From contig JAKOGH010000713.1 of assembly GCA_024811115.1 (NCBI GenBank), positions 1-18,013 on the forward strand: a DNA stretch of 18,013 nucleotides. Direction: 5' to 3'. This stretch comes from Terana coerulea (lineage: Eukaryota > Basidiomycota > Agaricomycetes > Polyporales > Phanerochaetaceae). The notes beneath the pieces were generated by a model. That model was not told the DNA's origin. It saw only the letters and a program-made list of their open reading frames with translations, and searched no databases. A program made the translations under genes and the position numbers. Below are positions 1-9,522 of this stretch, piece by piece (position 1 is the first letter of the stretch; each line of letters starts with the position of its first letter).

Positions 1-283
1 GTTGAGTCAGATAGACGCCGTAAGCGCTCTGCTCACATCTTCTCTATTGTTCTACCAGGTTCCACCATGACGATGCCTATTGTCTATTGTCCTGGTACCT
101 ATTTGTGTCTGTTTGTAGTACAGCCACCCAGTATTGATATGCAGCCCTCTGCGCCATACATAATAAGACTCTTACAACTCTCAACCCACTAACGCGTGTA
201 TCAACCACCTACAGGTGAGTAACCATCCTAGCTTCCTCTAGGCCCTAGAGCGTATCGCCGGCCGTATGCGCTGCACTTCTACA
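1..283 (+). repeat. 5' LTR of the copia element
   Basis: It aligns end to end with 6091-6382, sharing the start GTTGAGTCAGATAGACGCCG and the end CTGCACTTCTACA. Relative to the right LTR it has an extra A near position 23 and lost bases in the TATA region (134-143). It is also rearranged just before its end (241-265). The U3 promoter of this copy, which would drive the element, therefore looks disabled. Confidence 0.93.
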
Positions 284-295
284 GGTTATGAGCTC
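284..295 (+). promoter_or_regulatory. Primer binding site, initiator tRNA-Met anticodon-arm type
   Basis: The 12 bases directly after the LTR, GGTTATGAGCTC, are complementary to the anticodon stem-loop of eukaryotic initiator tRNA-Met (CAU anticodon in a GCTCATAACC context). They do not match a tRNA 3' end, as the expected TGG for CCA is absent. Drosophila copia and yeast Ty5 are known to prime from an internal half of initiator tRNA-Met. Use of the same mechanism here is inferred from sequence match and position. Confidence 0.7.
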
Positions 296-509
296 CGATG
301 ACGCGGGCGATTGCGCCGTCACTGGCAGCAACAACCAGCTCATTGGAAACTCGCTCGTACCTACTCGCTGCCATCGCGCGCGACGGCTGCGCTACCTAGC
401 GCACCGCCTGCGCCGGCAAGCTGAGCAGGCACGGCGCGCCCCTGGGCCCTCCTTGGCTAAAGCCATGCAGCACGTCAGACTGACTGTTCTGTCCCTACGT
501 AACTCAGCA

Positions 510-2470
510 ATGTCTTCCTCTCTCGAGAAGCTTGTCCCCGTCCTCGACGGAACCAACTGGGAGCACTGGAACGACACCTGAAGTCGTTCCGGCACTCAGG
601 GCATCTCTCGTCAGCTCTGACGACCCAGCCGACGGTGCCGGCCTATTCCGCACTGTCCCGGCAGCTCCCGCCGCCCCCGCCACTCCAAACACCGCTCCCC
701 GCCACCGGCGAGTGCCCGGCAACGAGCACGAGCACTCCAGGCCCGTCGAAGCTCGACGACTGGATCAACGACGACCTCCGCCATGGGCTTCATCCGCCTT
801 CGCGACATACCAGATGGACAGTCAGCGAAGAACGAGACGACAGCCAAGGCCCCGTACGAGCCAGACCACCTACACCCAGAACACCTCGCACGGCCTACAC
901 CGACTTCAGAGGGGCCTCCTAAACTCGCATCCCTGATCAGCCTCCCAGCACCCACGATCGCTAAGATCCAATCCCACATCGACCGCCTGAATGCAGCCTC
1001 CATGCGACGATTACATACACCTGATGCTCCTCATTTCAAGACACCAGCGCATTGGTAAGCACATCGCCACCGTCACCACTCTAAACCAAGATGGTACACA
1101 TCCCTGCTCCCTACCTGCTGGAAGCCCCGATCCCAAGCAGTACGGGCAGCAGCTCATCGCTGCATGGGAGCAGCGAAAGCTTTCCGTGGACAGCGCAAGC
1201 AGACCGAGTCTGCTAAACGCGTCACCGCCTGCAGAACAGGGGAAGGATCCCCAGTTCAAACAGCAGCAGCGCCCTAACGGGCAGCAGCAGCATGCGCAGC
1301 AGCAGCGCCCGCAAGGGCAGCAGCAGCAGCAGGACGGTGCCGGCAACGCAAGGGGCAGAAGCACCAGCGCGGCAAGCGCGCGCAAGGGCAGCAGGATGCC
1401 GACCACGGTCACTCCTACATCGCCGCCCCGGTCATCCCGGCGAACGACTTCACCCCGACATCCCGCTCCCCAAGTCCGAGGCCGAAGAAATTCAGTCTCG
1501 CATCGAAGGAGAGCGCGAGCTCTGGCTCGGCAACGGCAACCAGTTCCCCGCTTCCGCAAGGCACTATCCCTTGCCGGAAGCTTGGAGTCGCCGGGTCCCA
1601 GGAGCGCATCCGACCTCGAGGAGGTTATCGACGCCAACGAGCACAACGCTCACCGCGCCGACGCCATGCGGGATATTGAGCACCGCAACCTGCGAACTCC
1701 GTCCGTAGTTAGAATTCCAACAGGAGTTCACTCGACGATCTCCCATGCTAACTAAATTGTTAGCAATCCTCGACGAGGACGACGAGTACTCGACTCTGCA
1801 TAAGGCCCAGCTTCGCGAGGCCGCAGAGCTCCGCAAGCTTGCTCGCAAGCAGTGGATCGCGGACAAGAACGCCGCCCTGAACAAGGGCTCGACTCGACTG
1901 AAGCGCGCGGCACGCCCGACGAGCGACACCAGCTTGTCAAGCTGGCTACCGCCCAGGAGAGCGAGTTCGCCGCCACCGCCGCCGAAGATGAGGCCGCGAG
2001 AAGGCCTCGCCGCGCCAAGCAGGCCGACCTCGACTACGCCGAGCGCATGCTCGATGCTCGCATCGCCGAGCTCGACGCCCGCATCGACTCGAACAACGTC
2101 GGCTCAAACGAAAGTTTGCCGAGCCGGAGTTCGCCGAGGGCAGCTCCTCTCGCCCGCCAAGCGCAGCGCGCGAATCCTCGCGATCATCTGGTCCGACGAG
2201 GTCGACATGCAAATGTCGCCGACAGGAGAGGACGGCTTCGACGCCCGCGACCACCCGACATCGGTGACGCCGTGTCCCTCGAAACGAGGACAACGACAGC
2301 GACGCCGACGACCAGTTCGCGGATGCCCGATGGACGATCGAGATCCACCAGACATCATCGACGCGTACTTCGAGTACGTCCCTCTAACTCTGCACTCGTG
2401 CATCCCACTAACCGATACCTTGCAGCCGATTGCGCAGTGTCTCGGTGGATTAAATAAGGATACCACATGT
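510..2470 (+). pseudogene. Copia gag remnant (frameshifted), with coiled-coil segment
   Basis: The likely gag start is the ATG at 510, opening with MSSSLEKLVPVLDGTNWEHW, a typical copia Gag beginning. The frame breaks after WNDT near 581. Gag-like stretches then continue in other frames: WINDDLRH near 757-783, YTQNTS near 872-890, PTIAKIQSHIDRLNAAS at 951-1002, and HIATVTTLNQDG near 1062-1093. A glutamine-rich tract (1260-1335) follows. After it comes a charged, alanine/glutamate/arginine-rich, probably coiled-coil region at 1745-2110 (for example ADLDYAERMLDARIAELDAR at 2022-2081). No CCHC zinc knuckle is visible in any frame. Several frameshifts make it non-functional. Confidence 0.85.
1260..1335 (+). 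repeat. CAG-rich (poly-glutamine) repeat tract in gag
   Basis: Runs of CAG triplets interrupted by CGCCCTAACGGG, CATGCG and CGCCCGCAAGGG encode Gln blocks alternating with Arg-Pro-Asn/Gln-Gly. The interrupted pattern looks like internal duplication of a QQQRP(N/Q)GQQQ unit. It probably formed a disordered Gag tail. Confidence 0.85.
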
Positions 2471-2559
2471 ATGCTACTATATTGAATGAGCAGGTTTCCT
2501 TCAAAACCAGACCGATGTGTGCACAATAAGTTATTTAACGCGTGTCAGAGCTGCAAAGG

Positions 2560-2960
2560 TAAAACCTTGCAAAATCAAGCGATTGGCTGCTCGACTCAGG
2601 AGCGTCTTTCCACTTCACCGGTCAAAGAAGTTTATTGCGCAACTTGCGCAACATTGACCCAATTGTCGCTCAAACGGCTAATGGGCATGTAACTATCTCT
2701 GGAAGGTGACTGTCATCAACTACCGTCCTAGCGCGACAAGTAGAACGATTAAAGTCTTACTGAAAATGTTCGACTCATGCCTTCACAAAAAGACATGAAT
2801 CTAATCTCGCTGGCCAGCTGCTACGACAGAACCGGTTAATTGAGGGTGACGCAACCACTCTGAAAATCCTGGACGGTGATAATCGCCAGGAATTATTGCA
2901 ATTCGTGACTGCTTTATCCAAAATGCAACAGTGTACTATTTAGACACCGACCGGTGACTA
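2560..2960 (+). pseudogene. Copia aspartic protease fragment
   Basis: From 2581 the frame reads DWLLDSGASFHFTG, containing the copia protease active-site motif DSGAS (codons 2593-2607). It continues with TANGHVTISG, the usual downstream strand, and then hits a stop at about 2693-2695. Further protease-like words such as LYVPE-type and NLISL follow in shifted frames up to about 2830. In an intact element this enzyme cleaves the Gag-Pol polyprotein. Here the domain is truncated by stops and frameshifts. Confidence 0.85.
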
Positions 2961-2989
2961 GCCTTGGCGCTAGTCTCGCACGGTATTAA

Positions 2990-3680
2990 TGCATAGACGT
3001 TGGACATCCCTCTGAGCGGATCCTACGCCAACTTCCATCAGCAACGCACGGAATGTCCTGATTTCGACTATAACAAGTCGGACTCACCCTGCTCTGGCTG
3101 CGCACAAGGAAAGATGCACATCGCTCTTCCCGCCAACGCTCGACGAGCATCGCGACCTTTGAGCTCATTCACAGTGACTAAAGAGTTCCCCGGTCGATTC
3201 ATATCACCGATACAAGTATATCATCACCTTGTCGATGATTATACGTCGCATGCATGGATTATTTGCCCTAAGGCTAACCGTCGCCATCCAAGCGACAAAA
3301 ACTTTCTTGCTATGGTTCAAAACCAGCATAAAGCTAATGTCGAGAGCTGGATGTCGGATGCAGGGGAGAATATAAATCAAACGCATTCATTCAAATGCTA
3401 AAGGACGAAGGATTAAAATCCTAACTAGCTGCCTCCTCATACTCCACAGCAGAATGGACGCGCTGAGCGGTTCAATCGAACCCTCACGACAAAGCCGAGG
3501 CTATGCGCTCACAGCTTGCATTCCTCCTTCGGGTGGGAATTTATGGTTATGCACGCAAGTGCTTTACAACCGCACCCCGTTTCACGATTAAAATGGGTTA
3601 CGCCTTATGAGGCACTTACGGTGAAAACCACGCGTTGATAACATCCGCGTATTTTGGCCGGTGCATGGGTTTTTATCCCT
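2990..3680 (+). pseudogene. Copia integrase fragment
   Basis: The second half of the HHCC zinc-binding domain is seen as CSGCAQGKMH (near 3090-3120). The first catalytic aspartate lies in VDDYT (3231-3245) and the second in WMSDAGE (3350-3367). The segment PHTPQQNGRAERFNRTL (about 3436-3486) contains the third catalytic residue, Glu at 3465-3467. The core (rve family) normally inserts the cDNA into the host chromosome. Frameshifts near 3370, 3400-3425 and 3490-3550 and an in-frame stop show it is dead. A C-terminal piece (AWVFIPADVRKNKLQPKSEM) appears at 3663-3722. Confidence 0.9.
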
Positions 3681-3719
3681 GCCGATGTTCGAAAGAACAA
3701 ACTACAGCCTAAGTCCGAA

Positions 3720-4540
3720 ATGATGACATACATCGACACGACGAGCACGTTGGACCTTCATGAGAGGACCCAACAACGTCAGTGTTTCGCTTCAACTCAG
3801 GTCGAGTGGTGTGAAACTTATTTCACCAAGTGTCCCGACGGCAAATGCCCGCGCGGCCTGACCCGCCTGCGCAAAACACCAAAAACGCGAACGACAGCAG
3901 TCTTCGCAAGTGCAGGATCAGACGATAGTGACGACGATGCGCCACCGCCTAAACGGCGAGCTGCACCTCGTCCTAACCCTCCTTCCGCCAAAAAGAGACC
4001 GAGCGGTCAACGACGGTTCAACCCTAAGCCCCCTGTTGGGCGTAGCCCGAGTCCGCCTCGCGAGGCGACACCACCCGCAGAAGATCCGCAGGTACTGGCA
4101 CCACCAGTTATTCCTGCTCGGCCGCGGCGTAGTACTCGCGCACGAAGGATCCCAGTTAAATCCAGGCTCCGTACGACCAGTCACAAGCACCGCCACGGAT
4201 TCTAGGTACGATAGAGGTATCCGTAGTTTGGGAAAGCAGACTGGCCAGACCAAGCCCACCAAGGTTAGCTACTAAGGGCGCGGTCAGTCTAGCAAGCAGC
4301 CCGACAGTGTCCCCGCCACACGTCCTGCTAGTTCTTCTACATCCCGAACAGCTCAAACCTGTTCTGACATCACTGAGCCCACCTGGAGACACTGAAAGCG
4401 AAAGCCCAGTGTCAGGATGACGTACTGGCACGACTGTGCGGGAAGGGGAGTAAACTTCTACAATTATTTGCTTGCCCAAGCAGTCGATCCTGACGCTAAC
4501 AAAGTCTTCAGTCCGAGACTGGACTTTACGCGACATAAAC
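3720..4540 (+). pseudogene. Integrase-RT linker region of pol
   Basis: This part would encode the long, disordered, proline- and arginine-rich stretch between integrase and reverse transcriptase in copia Pol. One frame shows SDDDAPPPKRRAAPRPNPP (about 3934-3990) and repeated PP/SP/RR motifs to about 4150. No domain is recognised. Frames change several times, and the segment is joined to neighbouring pol domains only by position. Confidence 0.6.
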
Positions 4541-4549
4541 CGCCTGCCT

Positions 4550-5400
4550 GCAAACAGCAGGTAGAATGGCGTGCTGCATGCAAAGACGAGCTCGATGCAT
4601 TAAGCAAAAGAGGCGCTGTTCGAACTCGCCCCGCCGACCAAAAGGCAAACGCGTCTAAGAACCGATGGGGTTTTGATGAGAAATCAGATGGTCGAAAGAA
4701 AGCACGACTTGTAGCTCGCGGCTTCTCTCAAATTGAGGGGAATCGACTACTGACAAAATCTTCTCTCCAGTCGTACGGTTTGAAACCGTTAGATTCGTGA
4801 CTTGCCCTTTGGCGGCACTCAAGGCTTTCTTCCTCACCGGCCTCACGTGCGCGAACGCATATTCAGACGGACTGTTAGATGAGGAGATCTACATGAACAA
4901 CCCGATGGTTTTCCTGCTCAGGAAGAAGCACATGGTGCTTCGTCTCCGTCGCGCCCTCTACGGCTTAAGCAGGGACTGTCCCGTGGAAAGCCCTTAGCAA
5001 GTCTATGGCTGAGCTCGGCTTCAAAAAACTGAAGTCCGATGCTGGCGTATACGTCAAAGGCAGGCGACGACATGGTCATCGCCGTAGTCTATGTTGACGA
5101 CGCTTATATTTGCCGGACATAGCAAGGCAAAAGTCACTCCAAGAAAAGGAGTCCTTCATGCAACGGTGGGAGTGTCGCGATATGGGCGACGTAAAGGAGT
5201 TTCTGCGCATGCGCATACAACGAGTCGGCCGACAAGATCGTGATTGATCAATGCGCCTACCTTGACAAGGTACTCGAACGCTGCGGCCAGACAAATGCCA
5301 AAATGGCAAAGACTCCGCCTTCCTGAGGGTTATATCCCTCAACCTAAATGAAGGAGAGCTAAACAAAGCTCGCCAGAGCCGTTTCCAAATTAGCGATAGG
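4550..5400 (+). pseudogene. Copia reverse transcriptase fragment (RVT_2)
   Basis: It begins with VEWRAACKDELDALSKRGAV (4561-4620), the start of the copia RVT_2 domain. Next come NRWGFDEKSDGRKKARLVAR (4660-4719) and GFSQIEG (4720-4740). The AFFLTG and LDEEIYM words lie near 4825-4895, and LLRKKHMVLRLRRALYGL at 4915-4968. The polymerase motif YVDD is at 5090-5101. These are the conserved copia reverse transcriptase motifs. Frameshifts (for example near 4740-4790, 4960-4985 and 5060-5110) break it into pieces. Confidence 0.92.
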
Positions 5401-5539
5401 CTCACCCTTTATATCATGCTCGGTACACGACCGGACATTGCGACGCTGTCACAAAGCTCGCACAGTTCAGTGCGAACCCGTCTGAAGACCACCTGAACAG
5501 AGCGCTGTACATCTGCCGCTACCTGTCAGGCACTGTAAC

Positions 5540-6041
5540 TACACCCTCGAGTATGACGGCTCTTCCGGGTTAGGCTTGGTGGCGTACACCGATGCAGATT
5601 GGGCGGCTGCTTCCAACCGCCGCTCTCGGACTGGCTTCCTGCTAATGCTTGCAGGAGGAGCTTTTAATTGGAGCTCTTTCGCACAGAAGTCTGTAGCAAC
5701 GTCGACTAAAGATGCCGAATACATGGCACTTAGCGACTGCTCCGAGAAGTCATGTGGATTCGTAATATCCTCTCTGAACTCGGTTACAACTTTGAGAAAG
5801 TACCCATCTGCAGCGACAACCAGGGCGCTCTATTCGTCTCGGAAAATCCCGTTACTGAAAAGCGCACTAAGCACATCGACATTCGCTACCACTATATTCG
5901 CGATGTCGTCGAAGCTGGCCACGTCAAGTACTCTTTGTACCTGGCGTTGACAATCCCGCAGATATCTTTACCAAGAATCTGGGCAGGGTCAAGATCGAGA
6001 AGTTCCGACCAATGCTCGGACTTCGCATCACTGCTAACTAG
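5540..6041 (+). pseudogene. Copia RNase H fragment and pol end
   Basis: VAYTDADWAAASNRRSRTG (5579-5635) carries the first catalytic aspartate of copia RNase H. The catalytic glutamate is in KDAEYMALS (5709-5735), and CSDNQGALF (5811-5837) carries the next aspartate. The domain tail HIDIRYHYIRDVVEAGHVK (5874-5930) is the usual C-terminal signature. The final reading frame, LGLRITAN, ends in TAG at 6039-6041, 48 bp before the right LTR. Frameshifts lie near 5745 and 5940. Confidence 0.92.
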
Positions 6042-6076
6042 CGCTGACTAAACCAGCGCAGGCAATACGCCGTGCT

Positions 6077-6089
6077 AGGTTAGGAGGAG
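6077..6089 (+). promoter_or_regulatory. Polypurine tract
   Basis: The bases AGGTTAGGAGGAG directly abut the TGTTGAG start of the right LTR. They form the short purine-rich primer used for plus-strand cDNA synthesis. Two T residues interrupt it, so it may be slightly decayed. Confidence 0.75.
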
Positions 6090-6382
6090 TGTTGAGTCAG
6101 ATAGACGCCGTAGCGCTCTGCTCACATCTTCTCTATTGTTCTACCAGGTTCCACCATGACGATGCCTATTGTCTATTGTCCTAGTACCTATTTGTGTCTG
6201 TTTGTAGTACAGCCACCCAGTATTGTATATAAGGCAGCTCTCTGCGCCATACATAATAAGACTCTTACAACTCTCAACCCACTAACGTGTATATCCAAAC
6301 CAGCCTACAGGGTGAGTAACCATCCTAGCTTCCTCTAGGCCTCGGTAGGAGTGTACGCCGCTGTATGCGCTGCACTTCTACA
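6090..6382 (+). repeat. 3' LTR of the copia element
   Basis: This 293 bp copy begins TGTTGAGTCAG and ends CTTCTACA. It matches 1-283 over its whole length. It keeps TATATAAG at 6226-6233, which the left copy has lost. A GTGAGT splice-donor-like site (6312-6317) is also present in the left copy (215-220). Confidence 0.95.
6226..6233 (+). promoter_or_regulatory. TATA box in the 3' LTR
   Basis: TATATAAG sits mid-LTR, where the U3 promoter of copia elements lies. It would direct transcription rightward, out of the element into 6383 onward. The equivalent place in the left LTR reads TTGATATGCAGC and lacks the motif. Confidence 0.65.
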
Positions 6383-7161
6383 GCGCTGTCATCCGTGCGA
6401 GCCTAACGGCCTACTTCTGTACGGTGCGCATGTGTCAATCCTGATGCTGTCAACCGCCACTCAAGGGGCATGGCGCCTCAGCCTTGAGCAGAACCTCTCC
6501 TGGACGATGATGCTTCAACAACCTCCCATGACATCATGTGAAAGTAAGAACATACCAGGGTATACTGCGCAATACACCACCGCAACGCCATTATATAGTA
6601 CAACAGAAGAGACACAGACAACGATCCCTTACGAACGGGGATGGCCGTCGAAACGACCCACTTAGTTTTCCAACGAGCACAAATTCGGGGGACTGCAGGC
6701 AAAATACTAATCATTAATTGCTTTATACCTGTTGCCCATTGCTTGAGCAAGATAAACACCATGAAGCAGAATACAGGCATGCTTACAATACAGTAAGGCA
6801 TGCTGCGGGCGAGGCTCTTGCCGGGGTTGCAATGGTGGCGAGCTTGAAGTGGAAGTGACGCCGAAACGGCACAACCCCGCCTCCTCCCGCATATGGAGGT
6901 ACCATCACTTTCCCACGGCTGCTAAATTACCAGTAGTACAGACGTGGAAAAGCTCGCTCTCTCTGGATAATAATCTCATATGTATAATTCATTGTTCGTT
7001 TACAGCTAACAGTACATCCAATCTCAAGTCCTTGTAGTCCATATCTAAGAGTCCGAATTCGAGCGTTCACAGTCCTATCGTACAAACCGTCGTCATTCAT
7101 TCAGCCATAACCCTCATCGTCCAGAGCGTGGCGAGCTCCTCAAAGCCGTGCGCGCCGGGAT
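6383..7161. other. Intergenic, no gene recognised
   Basis: This covers the right flank of the retrotransposon and the 3' flank of the protease gene. Reading frames are short (60-110 codons), lack conserved motifs and overlap on both strands. The protease terminator and poly(A) site should lie in the right part, but no clear signal was identified. Confidence 0.6.
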
Positions 7162-8774
7162 TCAGGACGAGACGTTCGTGGCCGCGGTCGTGAACGCGGT
7201 GGTGGCGAAACCGACTTGGGAGTTACCCGTGTCGTATACGCTGTAGAAGCGCTGCAGGAACGCAAAGCCGTCTGCGGGGCGCAGCATCAGTCTCAAGCAA
7301 TCCATGCAGAAGGAAGGGGGGAAACGACGCACTGATAAAGTCGAGGCCCTGGCCGCTCGGGCTGCCCATGTCTGCGACGACGAGGTAGATGCTGTCCGCG
7401 TCGCCGCCGAGCTCGGCGTTCTGCGCGACGGGCCAAGCCTGCGCGTCCGCGACGAGCTCATACGTCTGCCCGCCTGCATCCCCACACCATTCTCAGCCCC
7501 AACAATGCATGTACGGAAGACGGCAGCACGCACCGATCGAGAAGAACAGCGACTGCAAGTTCTGGAACTGGCTCTGCGAGATCTTGAGCAGGCCTGTGGT
7601 CTGGTCGAGCGTCGCGCCGGTCGCTTTCTGGTACGCCTGGAAGGCGTCGGTGGCGATCATCAGGAGCGTCGTGCCGGTGTCGACGATGCCGGCGGAGCCG
7701 TTCAGCAGCTTGGTGCTCTGGCCGTAGCTGAGGTCCTGGTCGATGCCCCAGTACTGGCTGGCGGGCGAGGTGGAGGTGATCGGAACAAAGTTGACGTCGC
7801 CGGTGATCCTAAGCGATAAGGCTGTAAGTTGGGCGCATACATGAACAAGGGAGTAAAGCTACGCACTTGCTGTTGTCGACGCTGCCGAAGGAGAGCTCGC
7901 CGTTCAGCGCGCCCTCGGTGGTCGTGGGCTGGTAGAAGATGCCGAGCGAGTCGGCGGTGATGGTGCCCTGCGAGAAGAGGTTGTCGGTGACGGTGGGCAC
8001 TTCCTGGTTTGTCGACAGGGTGCTCGAGGTGAGGTCAACGGGGCCAACACCCAGGATACCGTCCACGCCCTGGAAGCCCTGTGCTGTGGAAGCCACACCG
8101 ATGGACTGGTTCTCGATGGCCAAACCCGGGCCAAGGGTGACGGTGTCGGTGACTGCGAGAGTTGTTAAATATCTGGCGTACCAAGAGAAGCTGGTGTGTA
8201 CTTACACTCGATACCAGAGAACGAGCCTGAACCGTAGCTGACATTCTAATGGACATGTTCAGTACCATGTAAGATGGCGTTGGCGCATGTACTTACCACA
8301 GTGGCACCAGTGGACTTGCTAGTGCTGGTCGTGACATACTTCTTGTCAGCACCGACCCAGGTGTTGGAGCTTCCTACAGTGCAATAAGAGTATAAGCGAT
8401 GTGCGACACCCTCACGAGTGATATCTCTTACCGGTATCAATGAGCAAGGTGTACTGGGTGGCGGGGCTGCCGACGCCGACAGACGCAGTGTAGGTAACAC
8501 CGGCGTCGGTAACGTCCACGCCAGCGTCGGAGGAGGATGAGGGCGGCGCGGTTCCAGCGCCTGAACCAGTTCCAGCGCCGCTTCCCGTCCCAGTGCTTCC
8601 GCCACCGGAGTGGTGGCCGTGGTGGCGACGGCTGCGGAGCTCACGCACACCAACGGGGCCGTGAGGACGGAAGCCGGCGAGGACCTTCTGGGCCCTGGCC
8701 TTGTCACGAGCGACGATCTCGCGGCCTTGACGGCCGACGACGCGGGCGACGAATGGAACAGCGGTGAGAGACAT
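7162..8774 (-). CDS. Polyporopepsin-like aspartic protease (peptidase family A1)
   Basis: Spliced exons on the minus strand are 8774-8432, 8373-8297, 8245-8206, 8152-7867, 7808-7534, 7473-7333 and 7271-7162. Introns are 51-61 nt with GTAAG or GTGCGT donors. All phases agree and give 423 residues. The protein has both catalytic motifs, DTGSS (Asp113) and DTGTT (Asp292), the flap tyrosine in SYGSGSF (Tyr144), and the family words GVDGILGVGPVDLT and DFINGFAFLQRFYSVYD. The enzyme is a bilobal acid endopeptidase. From about residue 88 the sequence strongly resembles polyporopepsin (EC 3.4.23.29) of white-rot fungi and contains no cysteine. The N-terminal 87 residues are odd: no clear hydrophobic signal peptide, a basic stretch, RRHHGHH, then a Gly/Ser/Thr-rich linker (57-83). 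The start at 8774 is favoured by a TATA box 82 bp upstream and a C-rich context. An upstream signal-peptide exon cannot be excluded. Confidence 0.93.
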
Positions 8775-8856
8775 GGCGGGGGGCGTGAGGTTGTTGTTGG
8801 AAGAGTGCTTTGGAGGTGGGGATTTGGTGGGGAAGGGAAGCAGCTTATGACGACCG

Positions 8857-8863
8857 TTTTATA
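8857..8863 (-). promoter_or_regulatory. TATA box of the aspartic protease gene
   Basis: The minus strand reads TATAAAA here, 82 bp upstream of the ATG at 8774. The spacing matches the other genes in the window. It lies 38 bp from the edge of the transposon starting at 8902, so the sequence beyond that edge is inserted DNA rather than original promoter. Confidence 0.7.
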
Positions 8864-8893
8864 ATGTCGCAAGCCTGCCGTATTCTGGCACAA

Positions 8894-8901
8894 GTGCCAA
8901 A
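8894..8901 (+). repeat. Target site duplication, left copy
   Basis: GTGCCAAA directly precedes the left terminal inverted repeat and is repeated exactly at 9554-9561. It fits the hAT target preference nTnnnnAn. Confidence 0.85.
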
Positions 8902-8932
8902 AGGACCCCCGAATATGGGTCTGGATGCCTGT
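8902..8932 (+). repeat. Left terminal inverted repeat of the MITE
   Basis: This 31 bp sequence is the exact reverse complement of 9523-9553. Beyond 8932 the two ends diverge, although both continue with GG-rich then AAATTT-like sequence. Confidence 0.9.
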
Positions 8933-9003
8933 TGGCTGGGGACCAAATTTAGGCCAAAATGTCAACGCGAACTGTGCCCTAAATGTCCGTTTCGCAACAG
9001 GTT

Positions 9004-9022
9004 CCGCGGCCTACGGCCGCGG
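9004..9022. repeat. GC-rich perfect hairpin inside the MITE
   Basis: CCGCGGCC and GGCCGCGG form an 8 bp stem around a TAC loop. It lies between two GTCCGT subterminal repeats of the transposon. Confidence 0.8.
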
Positions 9023-9522
9023 TTTGTCCGTTCTTGCAACAGGGATCAGATTTTCTCAAATTTGTCCGTTTTGGGCCCACAGGCCTTCCAAAATGATGTT
9101 TTCACCAATTTTTTCGCTCCGACGTCTTTATATATCATAGTTTGTTCTGCAAGCATGAGTATGAGAGAGAATTTACATTGGTGTGTGCCCATTTTCTGTC
9201 CGTCACGAGAATGAGTAGTCGCCAAAAGAGAATGAGGACCATAAATTAATGCCGAAAGATCCACCTAAGAGAGTCGAACATCCGACCACCTGACTTATTC
9301 CCATAGGACGCCGTAGTACGTACCACAACACCACCACAACATGCACAATGCGTTGAGCGTAGCTCCCAACTCGCTCAAGCTGTCCGTGCTACAACAGGCA
9401 TCCGTACGCGGTTCACCGGACGTCCGTGCAACCAACAGGCCTTCGGCCAAATTTGGGCCATTTTGTCCGCCAAAAATCAGGCATAGGGGGGGTCAAAATC
9501 CAAAATTTTGTCCGTTCGGACC

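Larger units (their letters stand above)
1..6382 (+). mobile_element. Degenerate Ty1/copia LTR retrotransposon
   Basis: This is a near full-length copia element. Two LTRs begin TGTTGAG (the first T of the left copy falls outside the window) and end CTTCTACA. They enclose a primer binding site, a gag-like reading frame, then protease, integrase, reverse transcriptase and RNase H in that order, and a polypurine tract. Integrase before reverse transcriptase is the diagnostic copia (Pseudoviridae) order. The coding part changes frame repeatedly and carries stops, so it cannot be translated as one gag-pol. The LTRs differ by more than a dozen substitutions and indels, so the insertion is not recent. 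Only the right flank is visible (GCGCT follows the right LTR), so a 5 bp target duplication cannot be tested. Confidence 0.95.

Noticed and set aside
1260..1335. CRISPR-like or satellite array
   Set aside because: The repeats are CAG codons inside gag with irregular interruptions. This is eukaryotic DNA, and there are no spacers.
8246..8965. 239-codon minus-strand ORF over the protease start and MITE edge
   Set aside because: It reads the protease first exon in the wrong frame and passes through an intron. Only its VGSSNTWVGADKK part is real, as exon 2.
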